Shown: one piece after another, positions 50,028-57,269 of the stretch
Numbering within the stretch: the first letter of the stretch is position 1
Layout of the letters: the number at the start of each line of letters is the position of its first letter
The notes under the pieces: model-generated
What the model saw: the letters and a program-made list of their open reading frames with translations, nothing else
Database searches by the model: none
What the model was told of the DNA's origin: nothing
Made by a program: the position numbers and the translations under genes
Assembly: GCA_900540595.1 (NCBI GenBank)
Contig: UQGL01000003.1
Coordinates: 85,554 to 149,553 of the forward strand
From: an uncultured Oscillospiraceae bacterium
GTDB taxonomy: Bacteria > Bacillota > Clostridia > Oscillospirales > Ruminococcaceae
Length of the DNA: 64,000 nt
Reading direction: 5' to 3'

Positions 50028-50942
50028 TCAGTACAGATAGTGAGATACCACCACATCACAGCGGCTGTGCCCCATCTGTTGGGATACCGCCAGTAGGATT
50101 CCTTTATCGAAGGCTTGCCCTTTGCGCTCTGCTCTGCAATAGTACATAATCCCCGTTGCTGCGCCCCGCTCCGCAAAATAGCGGTACAGGTCTTGTGCGT
50201 ACTGTGCCCGCAGATAATGCAGCGGCATATCCTTGGGCAGTGCCGTCAGCGGCAGTAGGTATTTGCTATTGCTGGGCTTCGCGCTGTACTTTGCGAAGAT
50301 TTCCCGCACACGGTCTGCATAGTCGGGCAGTACAAGCGCGTCACGCTCTTTTCCGCCCTTCTCGCGCAGGTGCACACGCAGGTTTCCTTCCGCATCTGTC
50401 CGCAGGGCGTCCGCCGTCAAGCCTCGTAGACCGCCCCGCCGGGCACCACAGGCACGCGCCAACAGGCGGGCGTCCTCGTGGTGTTCGGCGTGGTAGCGGT
50501 CATTGCTTGCGCTTAGTGTCCTTCCCCGCGTTATGTCGGCGCGGTGGCGTATTGGCAGATTTTCGACCCCGAACAGGTCTTGATAGGGCTGCGCATACAC
50601 GGCGCACAGTGCATAGACCCTTGTGCGTATCGTCCACGCTGACAGGTTCCGTGCTCTCATGTCCGCGTAATAGGCTGGCAAGTGTTCCTTGCATTCAGCA
50701 AGATTGCGGCAGCCATATTGCTCGGCAATCCTGCACAGCGCTGTCTTGGCTTGTCTTGCATAGGTCGTTAGCGATGTGGTAGCGTATAGCCCCGTGATGG
50801 TCTTGTACGCGGTATGGTTATCCTGCGCTACTTTGCGCGCTGCCTGTTTGTCTTTGTGCTTGCTCCGGCCGCGTTTGTCACGCAGTGCCAGTGCCTCGTG
50901 CACCTCATGGGTCAGGCGCTTTTCAACACGATGGGAAATCAT
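50028..50942 (-). CDS. Second tyrosine-recombinase-like protein
   Basis: 304 residues. N-terminal basic helical region, a core-binding-like part (about 45-150) and a C-terminal catalytic-like part with ACGARRGGLRGL (Arg I), LHYLRAQ (His-x-x-Arg) and QQMGHSRCDVVVSHYLY (His and C-terminal Tyr). All five catalytic positions appear present, so it may be active. It ends 20 nt before the excisionase gene. Two different tyrosine recombinases in one small element is unusual. It could resolve replicated copies of the element; that is inference. Confidence 0.78.
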   Translation of the reverse strand: MISHRVEKRLTHEVHEALALRDKRGRSKHKDKQAARKVAQDNHTAYKTITGLYATTSLTTYARQAKTALCRIAEQYGCRNLAECKEHLPAYYADMRARNLSAWTIRTRVYALCAVYAQPYQDLFGVENLPIRHRADITRGRTLSASNDRYHAEHHEDARLLARACGARRGGLRGLTADALRTDAEGNLRVHLREKGGKERDALVLPDYADRVREIFAKYSAKPSNSKYLLPLTALPKDMPLHYLRAQYAQDLYRYFAERGAATGIMYYCRAERKGQAFDKGILLAVSQQMGHSRCDVVVSHYLY

Positions 50943-51159
50943 ACCGGATACTCCTTGTTTCTGCGGGGGCTAAGGCTACCCACCACTCTTGACCGTATCA
51001 CCCCACGGCACGGGCCTGTAAGGTAAGGACAAGCCAAGGACGATTAAGCGCTCGTCCAAGGAAAGCGCGCCCGAATTTACCGGGCAAACCATGCTGTATC
51101 TGCTGCCTTATAAAGCAGACACTGCTATTTGCAAAGAGCCTGCGCAATGCGCCTGCTCG

Positions 51160-51606
51160 TTATAGGGTGTGCACCAGCATTTTGTACTCCTGGGCTGTCG
51201 GGCTGTAATATTTCTTTTTGGTCGCCGCGCACCGCGCCAGCGTACTGGCGGCGGCGCTGTGGGCAGACCCGATTGCAAGCTCCAATATTACGGGGTACGG
51301 TACCGCCGCAAGGCGGTGCCGTATATCTGTGATGATGCGTCTGTTGCCTTTGGGCGGGCATTCCTGCCGCAGGGCTGCAAACGCTGTCGGGTTGTCTGTA
51401 CATATCACGGCAAGTTCAAAACCGCGCAGGTAGTAAAGCCCCTGCGCGGCCATTTTGACCGCTTGCAGTGATATTTCCTCTGTGCTTTTTACTGTCTTTG
51501 CATCAGCCTGTATCAATCGCCCCTGTCCGTCAATCGCAACATAGGCTATTGCGGCTGTATCTGTTATTGTCTCTTGATACTCACCAAGGTAGATTTGGCA
51601 GGTCAT
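51160..51606 (-). CDS. Hypothetical protein, possible RNase H-like fold
   Basis: 148 residues from ATG 51606, which overlaps the stop of the upstream gene (ATGA). The pattern AYVAIDGQGRLIQ, AVKMAAQGLYYL, LAVICTDNPTAFAAL and GSAHSAAASTLARCA recalls the strand-helix order and the TDN motif of RNase H-like proteins, but this is only visual similarity. It has no membrane segment. It is translationally coupled to the 189-residue protein. Confidence 0.6.
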   Translation of the reverse strand: MTCQIYLGEYQETITDTAAIAYVAIDGQGRLIQADAKTVKSTEEISLQAVKMAAQGLYYLRGFELAVICTDNPTAFAALRQECPPKGNRRIITDIRHRLAAVPYPVILELAIGSAHSAAASTLARCAATKKKYYSPTAQEYKMLVHTL

Positions 51607-52172
51607 GCTTTTGCCACCGCCTGCCGCTTGTAATTTCTGCGTTGTGGTGCGGGCTTTGGTTGCGCCGCCTTCTCGTTTTCTTCTTGTTCCGCCGCCAAAA
51701 CCACTGCTTTCACGGCGGCGGCCAGCGCTGCAATTTCTTGTTGAGTCAGTTCTATCTGCTCGATGTGCGAATAATCGCCGCAGGAGCAAATATGTCCTTC
51801 CTCATCCCGTTCACCTAACGTGCAGGTTATGGAGCACATAACTTTACCCTCGATGTTCGGCGTCACCAGCAAGGTGCGCACATAGCCGAGGCCATCGTCA
51901 CGATACCCTTTCTCGGCACATTTTTCGGGACTGATAATGTCAACTGCCGTTGCGTTTTTCTTGGGCGCATTGTCTGCCATAGACAAGACAATGTTCGTTC
52001 GGATTGCACAGCACAGCTTTTTGACGTTCTCCCCCTCTGTATGCTCTATTCGCACCGTAACCGCACCTTTGCGGTAGGCAGGCAGTACATAAAGTCTGCT
52101 CTGTCCTTTGCTGACGGTGTAAATAGGTCTTACGCGGGTAGTCGTCTGTGATTTCTGATAAGTAGCGTTCAT
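51603..52172 (-). CDS. Hypothetical element protein, 189 residues
   Basis: Soluble protein with a Thr/Arg-rich N terminus (RVRPIYTVSKGQSRLYVLP), a central part with several cysteines (KLCCAIRTN, MCSITCTLG, CSCGDY) and a basic Lys/Arg/Pro C terminus (QRRNYKRQ). AAGGAG precedes ATG 52172. I do not recognise the family; single-strand DNA binding or a replication role would fit the neighbourhood but is not shown. Its transcript has a long structured leader ending in a terminator. Confidence 0.65.
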   Translation of the reverse strand: MNATYQKSQTTTRVRPIYTVSKGQSRLYVLPAYRKGAVTVRIEHTEGENVKKLCCAIRTNIVLSMADNAPKKNATAVDIISPEKCAEKGYRDDGLGYVRTLLVTPNIEGKVMCSITCTLGERDEEGHICSCGDYSHIEQIELTQQEIAALAAAVKAVVLAAEQEENEKAAQPKPAPQRRNYKRQAVAKA

Positions 52173-52212
52173 TTTGGTTTCTCCTTGCTTTTATTATTTT
52201 TTTATCTGTAAA

Positions 52213-52402
52213 TAAAAAAGCGCAGACCAAATAGACGCACTTTGCAATGCGTTTACTCGGCCTGCGCTTGATTATCGCAGGGTACACTTTCCCCGCCGAA
52301 GCGGGCAAAGCACAGTTGTACTTTTAGTCAGTAGGTTGCGCCGGGCGCAAATGTGAATGGTGGTAGGTAAGGCTTTGGAAAGCCCTGTTGTTATCTATTA
52401 CG
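52213..52402 (-). ncRNA. Structured leader RNA with terminator upstream of the 189-residue protein
   Basis: A transcript starting near 52402 would contain hairpins GGGCTT/AAAGCC, TGCGCC/GGCGCA and CCCGC/GCGGG. It then has a long near-continuous stem: outer arms AAGCGCAG/CTGCGCTT (52218-52269) and inner ACGCA/TGCGT, followed by TTTTTT. The gene starts only 41 nt after the T-run. The layout is that of a leader that terminates unless something (protein or ligand) prevents it. I do not recognise a known riboswitch class. Confidence 0.55.
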
Positions 52403-52408
52403 GGTTCT

Positions 52409-52436
52409 ATTGTATGCAGTTCGCACGCAGCGTCAA
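52409..52436 (-). promoter_or_regulatory. Promoter of the structured leader
   Basis: TTGACG (52431-52436), 16-nt spacer, TACAAT (52409-52414) on the minus strand. The remaining stretch 52437-52561 is AT-rich and holds a GTGACGC..GTGTCAC-type dyad near 52468-52486 but no gene. Confidence 0.65.
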
Positions 52437-52561
52437 CACATAAATATAATTTTTTTTATTTTTTTTGTGACGCTGGTGTCACCACAAATATCGTTGTGCA
52501 GTATCATGAATGGTCACTCCCCTTCCCTACTCCTCATTGTATTCGATTCGCACATTTTAGC

Positions 52562-52597
52562 AAAAGAAAAAGGAGACTCTGAGTAGAGTCTCCTTTT
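52562..52597 (-). terminator. Terminator after the BIG2 lipoprotein gene
   Basis: 13-bp stem AAAAGGAGACTCT/AGAGTCTCCTTTT with a 4-nt loop and TTCTTTTG on the minus strand. Confidence 0.88.
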
Positions 52598-52670
52598 GTT
52601 GTCCGATGGAAAGTTCCGTATCGACCTCATTAAAGGTAATACTTAGCCTCCACCGTCTGGTGTAATGGCT

Positions 52671-53900
52671 TTAATCGCAGTTAAAATCGCAACCACCATC
52701 ATGACTTCCGTTCGAATTGTCTTGCGTCCAGTCAGTTCCGGACCATGTACCGAAATCGCGATACTGGTTATCCAGGTCTTCCGTGCTTCCGGGAACTACC
52801 CCACCAGAGTTTCCGCTATCGCCACCGCTCGGCTGAGAAGGCTCAGCAGGAGCAGGTGCGGGGTCGGGAGCCGGTGCCGGTGCAGGTGCCGGTGCCGGTG
52901 CAGGAGCACTGGGCGTTACTGGCTGTGCGGGTGCCGTGTAGCTCGGAACAGTGGATGCGCCAGCAGAGGTGCTGCCGGAGTAGTTGTTCTTCGTGGTGGT
53001 GGCAGCCGCTTTCTTCTGCTGGACCGTGAGCTCATAGTTTGCGCTCACGCTGCTGTCATCCTCGCTGGTAGCGGTGATGGTAGCATTCCCAGTGGCTACT
53101 GCAGTAATCTTCCCGGTCTCATCAACCGTAGCTACGCTTTCGTCACTGGAGGACCAAGTGACTGCGGGGTTGGTAGCCACTTCCGGCGCTACGGTAGCCG
53201 TGATGGTCACCGTGTTGCCGACATTGAGGATGCCTTCCGTCTTGTCGAGGGTAATACCCTCCACTGCGTAGAACGCATTGACGTGGGTTGTTTTCACTGC
53301 GATTTCCGCGCCATCTTGCAGCAATGTAGAGGTTATATCGCACTCGCTGGGTGCGTGCGCCGTGACTTTGCCTGTCTCGTCAACCGTGGCAATCGCTTCA
53401 TCATCGGAGACATAGCGAACCGATACATTGGTTGCATCGTCCGGGGTGTATACCGCATTCAGCACGCCGGAGTCCGTGTCGTTCAGCTTGATTTCCAGAA
53501 CATCGGGCACGGTCAGTTCATTGGCGGTGACCTTGACCATCACGGTGCAGGCGGCACTCAATTCCGTGTCCTTGACGGTGGCGGTGATAGTCGCCTCACC
53601 CGCCGCCACTGCCGTGACGCTGCCCGTTTCGTCGACTGTCGCAACGCTTTCATCGGACGAGCTCCATTCAACCTCCGTCTTGCTGTCCGCTGCGGTTTCC
53701 GCCGTTGCGGAACTTTCGGCAGCTTCCGGCGTTTCGGCGGGGGTGTTGCCCGTGCCAAAATTCACGGGCAGCGTGATGCTTTCGCCTTTTTCTATTGTCG
53801 CCGCCTGCGGGATAGCAATGCTTGTGACCTTGCTGCCGCAGCCCACAAGCGACAACGCCAGCACCGCCGCCATGACCGCTAATATGATTTTATTCTTCAT
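52671..53900 (-). CDS. BIG2-domain surface lipoprotein
   Basis: 409 residues. Signal peptide with lipobox LVGC (Cys21), then three bacterial Ig-like (BIG2) repeats, each marked by a segment like WSSSDESVATVDETG (about 78, 163 and 250). A linker follows with (AP)n repeats (about 335-355), then a Gly/Ser/Asp-rich end with GGCDFNCD. It is anchored in the membrane and projects through the wall. GGAGG precedes ATG 53900. It follows the thioredoxin-like gene by 8 nt. It is likely cargo of the element, for adhesion or surface exclusion, but the role is not shown. Confidence 0.88.
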   Translation of the reverse strand: MKNKIILAVMAAVLALSLVGCGSKVTSIAIPQAATIEKGESITLPVNFGTGNTPAETPEAAESSATAETAADSKTEVEWSSSDESVATVDETGSVTAVAAGEATITATVKDTELSAACTVMVKVTANELTVPDVLEIKLNDTDSGVLNAVYTPDDATNVSVRYVSDDEAIATVDETGKVTAHAPSECDITSTLLQDGAEIAVKTTHVNAFYAVEGITLDKTEGILNVGNTVTITATVAPEVATNPAVTWSSSDESVATVDETGKITAVATGNATITATSEDDSSVSANYELTVQQKKAAATTTKNNYSGSTSAGASTVPSYTAPAQPVTPSAPAPAPAPAPAPAPDPAPAPAEPSQPSGGDSGNSGGVVPGSTEDLDNQYRDFGTWSGTDWTQDNSNGSHDGGCDFNCD

Positions 53901-53908
53901 TTTATTAT

Positions 53909-54583
53909 CTATTCCTCCTTTGCCTCCGCCAGATACCGGCAGAGGGATTCATATACTTTTGTCTGCGTCTCCGCGTCCCACCGCTCATAGGCGTCCTTAG
54001 GGTAGGTGACACCCGCCACGGTTTCGTACTTCCATTCTTCCGCAGGTGTTCCGCCCTGAACGCGGAGAAGCGTCGGCACGCTGATGCGCTGCTCCCCTAC
54101 CGGGATTTCGTTGCCCTCCGGGTCTTTGACAACATACGCGTGTGTGCAGTCGCCCAGCCACGCAAGCAGTTCCACATATCCTTCCCCGGCTGGCGTCACC
54201 AGTACGGGCGCGGCGGTTTCGCTGTCGTAGGTGTAGACGTCCCTGTACTTGTTGAGTTCGCAATAATAGAGCCTTGTGTCCGTATCCTTTGCCGCCGCTG
54301 CCAGCTCCGGCATTAGATTGCGGCAATACGGGCACCTCGGATACGCAAGCACGAGTATCCCGTCTTGCAGGTCGCAGGCTTCCCGCGCCGTGACCGCCCG
54401 CACATTATTATAGACCGGGAGCGTGATTTCCTGCAATACATGCCCGCCGTCAACGGGCTTGCCGTTGCCACTCTCGTACTCGCGCTTGAGCGTTACTCCC
54501 GGCGAAGTTGCCCACAGAAGCACACCGCCCGTGATTAGTACCGCCGCCAGCCCCAACGCCGCCGTGCGGGTCTGTTCCTTCAT
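53909..54583 (-). CDS. Membrane-anchored thioredoxin-like protein
   Basis: 224 residues from ATG 54583 (after AAAGGAGG). One N-terminal membrane helix (about 8-28), then a thioredoxin fold with the redox motif CPYC in LAYPRCPYCRNLMPEL, LYYCELNKYRDVYTYD and a cis-Pro region SVPTLLRVQGG. It acts outside the membrane as a thiol oxidoreductase. It is cotranscribed with the BIG2 lipoprotein, whose C-terminal end has a CDFNC cysteine pair, so that lipoprotein may be its substrate (inference). Confidence 0.87.
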   Translation of the reverse strand: MKEQTRTAALGLAAVLITGGVLLWATSPGVTLKREYESGNGKPVDGGHVLQEITLPVYNNVRAVTAREACDLQDGILVLAYPRCPYCRNLMPELAAAAKDTDTRLYYCELNKYRDVYTYDSETAAPVLVTPAGEGYVELLAWLGDCTHAYVVKDPEGNEIPVGEQRISVPTLLRVQGGTPAEEWKYETVAGVTYPKDAYERWDAETQTKVYESLCRYLAEAKEE

Positions 54584-54610
54584 AGCTGGCCTCCTTTCCC
54601 CGTTTTGCTT

Positions 54611-54700
54611 ATTATAGCATTTTTCGCCGGAAAAGAAAAGACCATATATAGTCGTCCTTGCTGTTTCCCGCCTCGTATACTGGTTATAGACCATATATGG
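54611..54700. promoter_or_regulatory. Divergent control region between the cargo operon and the XRE gene
   Basis: Leftward extended -10 TGCTATAAT (54611-54619 on minus). Two direct copies of AGACCATATAT lie at 54639-54649 and 54688-54698; the second continues into the palindrome CCATATATGG. One copy sits just upstream of the leftward promoter, the other just before the XRE ribosome site, which fits control of both directions by the XRE protein. Confidence 0.7.
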
Positions 54701-54716
54701 ACGGGAGGCGGTTATC

Positions 54717-54959
54717 TTGAACACGCAAGAGTTGGTGGCACTGCGCATACAGCAGCTATGCGCCGAACATGGCTACAATCTGCACCAGCTTGCGCGCGCC
54801 TGCGGCGTGCCGCCGTCCACCATCAAAAATATCATTCACGGTGTGAGCCGCAATCCCGGCATTGTAACTATCAAGCTGCTGTGTGACGGCTTGGGCATTT
54901 CGCTCTATGATTTCTTTGATACGGACGCTTTTCGTCAAATGCAGCAAGAACTAAAGTAG
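54717..54959 (+). CDS. XRE family transcriptional regulator
   Basis: 80 residues from TTG 54717 (GGGAGG 8 nt upstream). A single XRE helix-turn-helix: ALRIQQLCAEHGYNLHQLAR, CGVPPSTIKNIIHG and TIKLLCDGLGISLYDFF. It is the only plus-strand gene in the element and is divergent from the thioredoxin/BIG2 operon. Confidence 0.88.
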   Translation: MNTQELVALRIQQLCAEHGYNLHQLARACGVPPSTIKNIIHGVSRNPGIVTIKLLCDGLGISLYDFFDTDAFRQMQQELK

Positions 54960-54998
54960 GCGCTGAACCCTTTTGCGGTCACAGCGCCGTTTTTATTT
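54959..54998 (+). terminator. Terminator of the XRE gene
   Basis: Stem GGCGCTG/CAGCGCC followed by GTTTTTATTTTA, between the convergent XRE and rep genes. Confidence 0.8.
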
Positions 54999-55837
54999 TA
55001 GTAGTCTATATCGGCGAAAATATCAAACAGAAGCATGTCCGTTTCCATAGAGTCCGGCAGTATGTACGTCTTGCCGTATATCGCTTTGCTGTCCTTCCGC
55101 TTATGCTGGTAGGCATTTTCCGCCAAATCTTCAATTTTCTCTTGCATAGCGCTCGTGCACTGTACAGCTTTAAACTTGCGCGGACGAGCTACATTGCGGC
55201 TGGCGTAATAGAGGTGCTGCCCCTTTTTGCGGTATTCTTGCGCCTTGTCAAGGCTCTTGAGCAAGTAGCGCAGCAGCCGCTTCAAGTTCGTAATGACTTC
55301 CAACAGGTTGAAACCGTACAGTTTGCGGTATTCCGGGAATTCTGCTGCTTTCTTGCCATCCGCCAAGTTAAACTGCGCATAGAGCGGGCAGTCCGCCTCA
55401 TTTCGCTTCCACTCATGGATAGCTTCCGGCGGCGCGCCCGCTATCAGCCCATGTACATGCAATGGTACTTGTTCATCAAATATCTTTTGCGGCGGCTCCG
55501 GGATTAACAGCCACTTCATATCTTTAGCTTTGTACTTTGTCTTTGTTTTCTGCAAGAATTTAACGCACAGCCTTGCGTAGTCGCCATCGCATTCAGTAAG
55601 TTCCGGGCAATTTGGGTCAAACGTAAAGGTGGCGAACCAGTCCCAATGATTGCATAACGCAATGTCCGTAATGGCTTGCTTGGCTCTCGCAATGCTTTGT
55701 GCAAAGCGCTCTTTCTCTACTGCTTCGTCTCCGGCGGCAGGCGTTGTTCTCTTTGCTCTCGGCTTTCTTGGTTTGTTATATTCCGGGGTCACGCTCACAC
55801 GCACAGAACCCGGTATGACCTTCGCGCTGACTTTCAT
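54998..55837 (-). CDS. HUH-type rolling-circle Rep protein
   Basis: 279 residues. Replication initiator motifs in order: FATFTFD (68-74), HVHG (the HUH metal site, 127-130) and a Tyr-Lys motif RYLLKSLDK (Tyr191, Lys194). Zinc-finger cysteines are not obvious. GGAGG precedes ATG 55837. Such proteins nick one strand and start rolling-circle replication in small plasmids, filamentous phages and some integrative elements. It suggests that the excised circle replicates. The cleavage origin was not located. Confidence 0.82.
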   Translation of the reverse strand: MKVSAKVIPGSVRVSVTPEYNKPRKPRAKRTTPAAGDEAVEKERFAQSIARAKQAITDIALCNHWDWFATFTFDPNCPELTECDGDYARLCVKFLQKTKTKYKAKDMKWLLIPEPPQKIFDEQVPLHVHGLIAGAPPEAIHEWKRNEADCPLYAQFNLADGKKAAEFPEYRKLYGFNLLEVITNLKRLLRYLLKSLDKAQEYRKKGQHLYYASRNVARPRKFKAVQCTSAMQEKIEDLAENAYQHKRKDSKAIYGKTYILPDSMETDMLLFDIFADIDY

Positions 55838-55945
55838 AGTTTTTCCTCCGTTGGGTCGCCGCCCGCCGCGCAAAAAGTGTTGCCCCTAATCAAGTCCCCC
55901 ATGCCCCGGCTTGCGGGGCTGTTTGCGTACTTTCGGGGGACAATA

Positions 55946-56083
55946 TTAGTCTGGCGGCCACAAGTCCGGCTCGAATGTGTAGCAGGGTGGTCGCACCGTT
56001 CCGTCCGGCAGCAGGACGAGCTCGTACACATATGTCACCATGCACAGCATGTCTTGTTCGCCCTCAACATACCATAACTTCAT
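55946..56083 (-). CDS. Small element protein, 45 residues
   Basis: ATG 56083 with AAGGAGG 8 nt upstream; stop TAA at 55946. It begins MKLWYVEGEQDMLCMVTYVY and ends in a Trp/Pro-rich FEPDLWPPD. Soluble, acidic. It is the first gene after a promoter and precedes rep by 108 nt. I do not recognise it; a replication accessory or copy-control role would fit the position. Confidence 0.6.
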   Translation of the reverse strand: MKLWYVEGEQDMLCMVTYVYELVLLPDGTVRPPCYTFEPDLWPPD

Positions 56084-56107
56084 CTATCTCGCCTCCTTGT
56101 ATCCCCC

Positions 56108-56135
56108 ATTATCCGCAGTTCGCAAGTATCCGCAA
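56108..56135 (-). promoter_or_regulatory. Promoter of the small ORF-rep unit
   Basis: TTGCGG (56130-56135), 16-nt spacer, GATAAT (56108-56113), 25 nt before the start codon. Confidence 0.6.
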
Positions 56136-56156
56136 GGCGCATTTTCAAAAAAATTG

Positions 56157-56220
56157 CAAAAAAAGAACACGGGTTATCCTCGTAGTGGTGGCATCACCAA
56201 TACGGGGTAACCTGTGTTCT
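56157..56220 (-). terminator. Two-part hairpin upstream of the rep unit
   Basis: Outer arms AGAACACGGGTTA/TAACCTGTGTTCT and inner arms TGGTG/CACCA, followed on the minus strand by CTTTTTTTG. It shields the rep promoter from transcription coming from the right end. A hairpin next to an HUH Rep gene could also be a replication origin. Confidence 0.65.
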
Positions 56221-56297
56221 CTGGTTTGCTGCTTAAATTGTTGTGTTTTGGTTGCTCTTTTTCGCTTTCTCTCTTTTTTCCTAATTTGCCGTAACTT

Positions 56298-56354
56298 GCC
56301 CTATTCTGCCCTAATTCGGCACTTCCGTTGTTCTACTTGAGCAAAACTTGAGCA
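56298..56354. repeat. Right-end integrase arm-type sites (candidate)
   Basis: GCCCTATT (56298-56305), GCCCTAATT (56308-56316) and two ACTTGAGCA copies 11 bp apart (56335-56343, 56346-56354). They mirror the set at the left end. Confidence 0.7.
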
Positions 56355-56377
56355 CGCGCCAAAATCAGCATAAAAAG

Positions 56378-56421
56378 AAAACCGCCTAGGCTGCCATAAA
56401 AGGCTTACCTAAGCGGTTTTT
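56378..56421 (-). terminator. Terminator supplied by the element behind tRNA-Lys
   Basis: Imperfect stem AAAACCGC...TAGG/CCTAAGCGGTTTT with the T-run CTTTTTA on the minus strand, directly after the tRNA 3' end. It replaces the original terminator now at 48136-48171. Confidence 0.7.
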
Positions 56422-56424
56422 CTG

Positions 56425-56469
56425 TGGTGCACCATCGGGGACTCGAACCCAGGACCCACTGATTAAGAG
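56425..56469. repeat. Right attachment repeat (attR) inside tRNA-Lys
   Basis: 45 bp identical to 48172-48216, covering the tRNA-Lys 3' half from the anticodon loop to CCA. Confidence 0.9.
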
Positions 56470-56505
56470 TCAGTTGCTCTCCTTAGTTGCGCGTACTCAT
56501 GGTGC
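56425..56505 (-). tRNA. tRNA-Lys (CTT) with unusual D arm, possibly degenerate
   Basis: Acceptor GCACCAT/ATGGTGC, anticodon stem ACTGA/TCAGT with loop CTCTTAA (CTT, Lys), T loop GGGTTCGAGTCCC, encoded CCA. The D arm departs from the usual TAGCTCAGTTGGTAGAGC: the 5' strand reads GTAC and the loop is several bases longer, which leaves a mismatch. It may still fold, or it may be a tRNA remnant kept as an integration site. Confidence 0.7.
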
Positions 56506-56564
56506 ATTAAGCAGCATACACAATTGTTCGTCTATTGGTTTTTTGAATTCTACGATTCATCCAA

Positions 56565-57251
56565 TCACTTGAAAATGGTCAGTATTTCGTCTTTTATTTC
56601 TTCTTCCGATAGCATTTCTTTCTTGTATCTTCGTATTTGCTCTCTACTCAGCACCTTTTCCAACTCAGCGTAATCCATTTCATAGGACATTGCTTTTCTA
56701 AAAACATCTTTTAGGCGCTGCGAGTAGACCATATTGTATTTTTTCCGCAGCACCATCGCTCTCAAGAGATTTAGTTCCATTTGAGGATTATCATCTAATA
56801 CTACATCTAGCATTTTTGTTTTCATCGCATTTTCATATTCTCTATCGAGCCACACATTACGCTTACAGTCATAAACAATACCGTCCATATTTAGAAATAC
56901 GGTTTTCGGTAAAGCTTCAACTTTATCTATTGCTACAACTTTTCCTTTTCTATATGCCCATGTGTTTTCAATTCGCCAAACGTCAACTTCTGTATCATCG
57001 ATTAATATTTTTAATCCACCGAATCGGTTAATTTCAACATGATAGTTTTGCAAAAAGTTTTGCCATTTTTGTTCGCTTTGGACATCAATAGTTATATCAA
57101 TATCCCTCAAATTTATTATGCATTCATGATCTTTATACTCCCTCAAAACGCCTCCAATCAAATATATATATCCGACTTGCTCTAACAAATCATAAAGTTC
57201 TCTTAACTGTGGCCTGCTTATAAAATAATCATGCAAAGCATCCATAATCAT
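56565..57251 (-). CDS. Nucleotidyltransferase, poly(A)-polymerase-like head domain
   Basis: 228 residues. The N-terminal nucleotidyltransferase core has YLIGGVLREY and the metal-binding RDIDITID (two Asp two residues apart), then a third acidic strand DTEVDVW. This fold adds nucleotides to RNA, protein or small molecules. The C-terminal half is helical and charged. It begins 18 nt after the dGTPase-like gene and shares its operon. AT-rich codon use like the rest of the island. A toxin or defence role is inference. Confidence 0.75.
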   Translation of the reverse strand: MIMDALHDYFISRPQLRELYDLLEQVGYIYLIGGVLREYKDHECIINLRDIDITIDVQSEQKWQNFLQNYHVEINRFGGLKILIDDTEVDVWRIENTWAYRKGKVVAIDKVEALPKTVFLNMDGIVYDCKRNVWLDREYENAMKTKMLDVVLDDNPQMELNLLRAMVLRKKYNMVYSQRLKDVFRKAMSYEMDYAELEKVLSREQIRRYKKEMLSEEEIKDEILTIFK

Positions 57252-57269
57252 AGATCCAACACTTTCATT

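Larger units (their letters stand above)
48172..56469. mobile_element. 8.3-kb integrative element in tRNA-Lys
   Basis: Bounded by 45-bp direct repeats of the tRNA-Lys 3' end. In order it holds integrase, excisionase, a second tyrosine-recombinase-like gene, two hypothetical genes with a structured leader RNA, a cargo operon (BIG2 lipoprotein, thioredoxin-like protein), an XRE regulator, an HUH Rep and a 45-residue ORF. Paired direct repeats of ACTTGAGCA lie near both ends. No conjugation, capsid or packaging gene is seen, so it is an integrative, possibly mobilizable or replicative element. Base composition is lower in GC than the flanking chromosome to the left. Confidence 0.88.

Noticed and set aside
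48172..56469. Element as an ICE or prophage
   Set aside because: No relaxase other than the HUH Rep, no coupling protein, type IV secretion, capsid, terminase or tail genes are present.
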